Of a stretch of DNA of 22,498 bases, positions 18,586 to 22,498 are shown one piece after another. Made by a program: the position numbers and the translations under genes. Within the stretch, counting starts at the first letter, position 1. The number at the start of each line of letters is the position of its first letter. The notes under the pieces are model-generated. The model saw only the letters and a program-made list of their open reading frames with translations, made no database searches and was not told where the DNA came from. The DNA is from Larix sibirica (taxonomy: Eukaryota; Streptophyta; Pinopsida; Pinales; Pinaceae): positions 11,910 through 34,407 of the forward strand of contig NWUY0300002426.1 in NCBI GenBank assembly GCA_004151065.3. The letters are read 5' to 3'.

Positions 18586-20584
18586 TGAGCCTTCACAAAA
18601 AGGCTTCATAGAATTTCAAAGGTAGTTATTGAGCATAGAAAAGTATTCCTTGATCAAATATTGATTTCATCATGGACTTAGTATAGGACCCCAATTAACC
18701 AAAATAAGTATTGATCCATCTAGATGGATTTCTCAAATTGTTTATGTACAAAAGGTTGAGATTGACATGGTGCATTTCTACTAACTATTAGAGTTTTTTT
18801 TTGTGTGAGGGGTTTGCACTTAAGCCAATATCATTTCCCTAACTCCCTTCACCCATTTTCTTGATCTCACCAATTGTAGCACCATAAAGGTAGATAGAAT
18901 GGAGTGAATACTAACACAATTGCCCCCCCAACACAGCATCACACTAGATTTACAAGTACTATTGGCTAATTTACACAAATTTTTAGACAGAAAATCCTCC
19001 CAAGCATCGACCAAGAAATAATTGGTGGGATCTCATTATTATAGACCCAAAAAACTAAACAATATGGTTACGGGGCACCCCCAAGGACCATGCTGACATG
19101 GTTACAATATGGGCATAAATCTAGTTATATATGGATAGAACGAGTTTATTGTGCATATAATTCAGGCTCCGAAAAATGCTGATCCATTATAACTCAGATA
19201 AGTTATAATGCATATGTGTTATAACCCACATAAGTTATAATGCATATGTGTTATATAAAATTCAAATTAGGGTAGGATAAAGTATTCAACTTGAACTATC
19301 ACGAGCCTTGTAGCCAACTGGACTAGCTCAGAATTAGTCTCAACCAAACGAACCTAAAGGCTAGGACTAAAAATAACATCGCCATTGGTTTACCTCCAAA
19401 GCTTTGTCAAGGTGCCCATTTTTTATCACATTTTAGCTATGAAGAGCATAGTGATTTTTTATGAAAATGAAGAAGTTTGTATCTTATATTATATAGATTC
19501 TAAATATATAAATTTTCCCTATAAATATGGTTGTTCACAATTTTAATATCCTAGTGACAAATATCATGATTCCAAAATACAACGCTCTATTGTTTCTTTT
19601 ATAATTTTTGAAGGAATTAACCATTTCTCCCAAAAAAATGTTGCACTAGTAGGAAGGAAGCTCTACCAAAAAAATCATAATTTTCATTATTTTTTGTTTG
19701 TCAAGTGTGATGTGTGCACATAATGTCATCATTTTTAGGGCTTACTGACTTTAATATTTTATAATTATAAAAACAACATGAACAATTATAGAAAAATAGT
19801 ATTACATTGGTATTGGATAATTATCCAAAGCTCTGCAAAATTTCATAAATAAACTATCAAACACTTTGTATAGTGCTACGTGCACATACACATATATGTT
19901 ATATTGTGCTAAAATTTTAAAAACCACTTTTAGAAAAACTAAAGTTTAAACAATTAAACAAATTTTCCATAAATAAAATTGATATATTATGAAAGCTTAT
20001 TTGATTTCCATATATTTTCTTTTTATATTGTCTCAAAAGTCGTTGTGCATGTATCTCAAATTGTCTCTTGAAAAATAGAGATTTCGTATTTTTCCAGTTT
20101 TATATGACTACTAAAGTGTCCTAAAAGGTACTCATGATTGTGCATCAACCCTGGAGTTAAATGTCAAGTTCAATGGAATGAGTACAAATGGGGTAATCCC
20201 ATTGAGAGAAAATGACAAACAATGCACCTCACATTGCTAGTATGTTTTTTTTCCTTGGAACACATTGCTAGTATGTTAATTATGCTTGTACTTTTATTAA
20301 TCGAATACTTGTATTGAGTGTTCAAGGGTGGCATCAAATTTAATGGATTGGAAGACCATCCTTGCCATGGTAGGGCATTGCATGAGAAAATTATAAGCAA
20401 TATGAAGTTTCTCGCCAAACCTTAAGAACTAAACAAACTTGTCATAAAAGGCTTAGTTTTAGAGTTTTGATGCAATGTGTTTTCTACTTAGAATCCTGCA
20501 AAACATCAAGGTTCCACCAATATTTTATGGCAGGTCAATCTAGTGTTTAAGGGTTTCCCAATTTATTTTCCCATAATTTTGGGA
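18586..20584. other. AT-rich stretch without a recognised gene
   Basis: Two open minus-strand frames (18820-19014 and 20170-20418) show no recognisable domain. The rest is very AT-rich with homopolymer runs. The only structure seen is the palindromic direct repeat at 19187-19256. Confidence 0.4.
19201..19255. repeat. Palindromic motif direct repeat (copies 3 and 4), 32-bp period
   Basis: A 23-base word containing TATAATGCATATGTGTTATA occurs identically at 19201-19223 and 19233-19255. The same 20-mer is present at 16706-16725 and its first 18 bases at 107-124. Confidence 0.85.
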
Positions 20585-20930
20585 TGATAGATACTATATT
20601 TAAAATCTTATGCGTTTAGTTTTGGTTGTCCTACATATCATGTCAAGGTTCTGGAAAAAAAAGTGGTATGTTTCCCAAGTATACACTGTATTTTGTAGAT
20701 TGTATTTATTAATAGGTGGTTAGGATTTATCTATTTTATATTATTTTAATGGCAAGTGGTTGACTTGACATTGCCACATTTAAAAACTCTCCCATTTATA
20801 TAAATCATTATAAATATTGATGTAAATGAGTGAAATCATGTGTCCATTTCAACAAATCTTCTTATCTCTCTCTCTCTTTGGAATGTATTTTGGTGTATTA
20901 TTGTTATTCACAAGTCTCTGACACGTATCA
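20585..20930 (+). repeat. Putative 5' LTR of Ty1/copia element
   Basis: The right end (ACACGTATCA, 20930) is fixed by the adjacent PBS. The left end is proposed at TGATA (20585), which forms a 5-bp perfect inverted repeat with TATCA (20926-20930), giving 346 bp. A TATA-like TTTATATAAA lies at 20795-20804, and a CTCTCTCTCT tract near the end is typical of plant copia U5 regions. The left boundary is a guess because the other LTR is outside the window. Confidence 0.5.
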
Positions 20931-20932
20931 AT

Positions 20933-20945
20933 TGGTATAAGAGCA
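20933..20945 (+). other. Primer-binding site (initiator tRNA-Met type) of copia element
   Basis: TGGTATAAGAGCA matches the plant consensus TGGTATCAGAGCC except at two positions and sits in the usual ATCAATTGGTAT context, two bases after the inferred LTR end. Confidence 0.85.
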
Positions 20946-22498
20946 TTAAGCCTCTAAGCCTCTACTGACCAATTATTATTTTCCTATTATTATCGAACTA
21001 ATAATAATCTCTTCATATCCACGATCTATTTCGAGGTTTATTCCATGGTATATCAACTCATTTTAGCAAAGCATAGATCCTTTATTTAGATTTACGCCAT
21101 ATTTCAAGGTCTATCCTTGATAGATCAAGTCATTACAAAAACACATTTTTTGTAGGTAATTTTCTCCTTAGATTTCCACACTCCTTTGAGGCAAGATCCT
21201 CGAAAAATAAGATCTCTCTCAACCATCACCTCACCCTTTGATCTACTCATCCTTTAGAGGCCCCCCTCAATAGATCGAAGCATCATCAGACTTTTTAGCA
21301 CCCAACGCTCCTCTCTACTCCCCAACAAATCTCTCTTCAACATCTAATATTATTGTCAATCAACTAGGAATCTCTCTACAAGGACCTTTACATTCATTCT
21401 ACCATATAGGTGTAATAAGTATTCTAGTAGGTTTTTCACAAATTGTGGTCTCAAGTAACCACCGGGTATTTTAGCTCCTCACTTTATTCGCACTACTGGG
21501 TTTTTGTCCTGTGGTTTTTTGTTGTCAATCTACTTGAGTTTTTGTTCTTGAATTTACTTTTCCACTACATTAACTATGATGGATAGAAGCTTTAGGAGTC
21601 ACCAAATGATTTTTTTGTGGATTCCATTATCATTTTCATGTAACGAGCTGTAACTATTTGTCTCAATGGCACACCAAATGCTCAAATTTCCTCACTCATT
21701 GATGCCTATCCATGCATGTTCTTGTGCTATATGTTAATTAGATTGGTTTCCATTTCTTACCTTATCCGTTACCTAAATGATGTTTTAAAGGTCTCATATT
21801 TTTCTTCTAAATGCCACGTATTCTACTTATTACCCTTGATTTAGTGTTTTCTTTCCACTGCTTACCACTTTTTCCTTCTAATTGTTAGAGCACAATTGTT
21901 GTGTCTGTGAGATGACATCCCCAGGACATAAATAAAAACAAGTCTTTAAGGGGGGGTTGAAATCTAAAGGTAGATCTAAATCTCCAGGAAAATATTTGAG
22001 GAAATGTTGGAATGTGGTAAAGTTGGGCATTATAAGAAGGATTGTAGATCTAAAAATGTTGATAAAGGGAAGGGATCTGATGATGCCCCTTCCATAGAGG
22101 TGAAGAGCTCCTTAGAAGGAGGGGATGTGTACTTGCCTTCGACAAGTATCCATATAGATCGTGATGTATAGTTGATTGAATCAAGTGCTTCTTTTCATAT
22201 GACTCCTCACAGGGAGTGGTTTTGTGAATATGAAAGTATAATGGAAATGATGTTTTTTACAAGATGACTTGACGAGTAGAATTATAGGATGTGGAAGAGT
22301 GAAGGTGTTGCTCAAGGATGGAAGGATTAGAACTCTCCTTGGGTTTTTGCACATTCCATATCTAGCTAGAAAATTGATATCCATGAGTAAGATGACTGAT
22401 GCAGGTGTGCAAACTATGCTTGGAAAAGAAACATGTAAAGTGGTTCAAGCAACAATGGTCTTGGTGAGGGGAGTTTGGAATGGAACTCTGTACAAGTT
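20946..22498 (+). mobile_element. 5' part of a degenerate Ty1/copia retrotransposon, cut by window end
   Basis: After the PBS, about 1 kb (20946-21960) has the right length for a leader plus the Gag N-terminus, but I find no recognisable Gag sequence there. From 21960 the plus strand carries a Gag zinc knuckle, a protease active-site remnant and the start of the GAG-pre-integrase region, in canonical copia order. Frameshifts and stops make it inactive. Integrase, reverse transcriptase and the 3' LTR would lie beyond the window. Confidence 0.8.
21965..22498 (+). pseudogene. Copia Gag-Pol fragment: zinc knuckle, protease, GAG-pre-integrase start
   Basis: A CCHC knuckle starts with TGT TGG at 22005. 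One base is missing after AA (22011-22012), and reading resumes as CGKVGHYKKDCRSKN from 22013. In that frame a protease remnant reads stop-LIESSASFHMTPHREWF (22169-22220). The usual W becomes TAG (22169-22171), the catalytic Asp becomes Glu (22178-22180), and D-S-G-A-S becomes E-S-S-A-S. After a further frameshift near 22260, the frame from 22272 is open to the window end with SRIIGCGRVKVLLKDGRIRT, LHIPYLARKLISMSKMTDAG and VLVRGVWNGTLYK. These are hallmark copia sequences leading into the GAG-pre-integrase domain. Family assignment is firm; the copy is dead. Confidence 0.9.

Overview
The window looks like intergenic nuclear DNA from a large, repeat-rich plant genome. It is AT-rich and holds no intact long gene. 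It contains LTR retrotransposons with plant-type primer-binding sites (complementary to initiator tRNA-Met), old satellite-like tandem arrays, and gene remnants with recognisable splice signals. A gymnosperm such as a conifer is my best guess, from the age and mix of elements; this is inference. No bacterial features, rRNA, tRNA or CRISPR were seen.

Layout. (1) 245-2790 (+) is an unrecognised, broken, intron-containing gene-like region with repeated exon-like modules. (2) 4245-5845 is an array of about 4.5 copies of a 360-bp unit. (3) 5994-8180 (-) is a broken gene of a family I recognise from motif order (CCRYH, CNECG, YISDN, W-x-x-GC-x-GQ-x-KN, GHGKG-x-x-DG-x-GA), probably mobile-element derived and functionally uncharacterised. 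(4) 8429-15564 (-) is a structurally complete but dead Ty3/gypsy-type element. It has two long LTRs (8429-10358 and 13826-15564), TGATCC/GGATCA-type ends, a near-matching 5-bp target duplication (atgct/atgcc) and a degenerate PBS. Its Gag remnant reads coiled coil, then G-patch domain, then zinc knuckles, and an integrase remnant follows. Protease, reverse transcriptase and RNase H are missing. (5) 15717-16340 (-) holds exon-like coding remnants ending in a good 5' splice site. They may be upstream exons of the gene in (3), cut off by insertion of the element in (4). (6) 16968-18585 is an array of about eight 180-bp units, interrupted exactly at a unit boundary by a short piece encoding a retroviral-type Gag motif. 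(7) About 20585-22498 (+) is the 5' end of a Ty1/copia element (LTR, PBS, Gag zinc knuckle, protease, start of GAG-pre-integrase) that runs off the window.

The strongest observations for follow-up are the G-patch inside the gypsy Gag, the GHGKG-family gene remnant and its possible splitting by the gypsy insertion, and the two tandem arrays whose periods (180 and 360 bp) differ by a factor of two. Everything protein-coding here is broken by stops and frameshifts, so no active product is expected from this copy.
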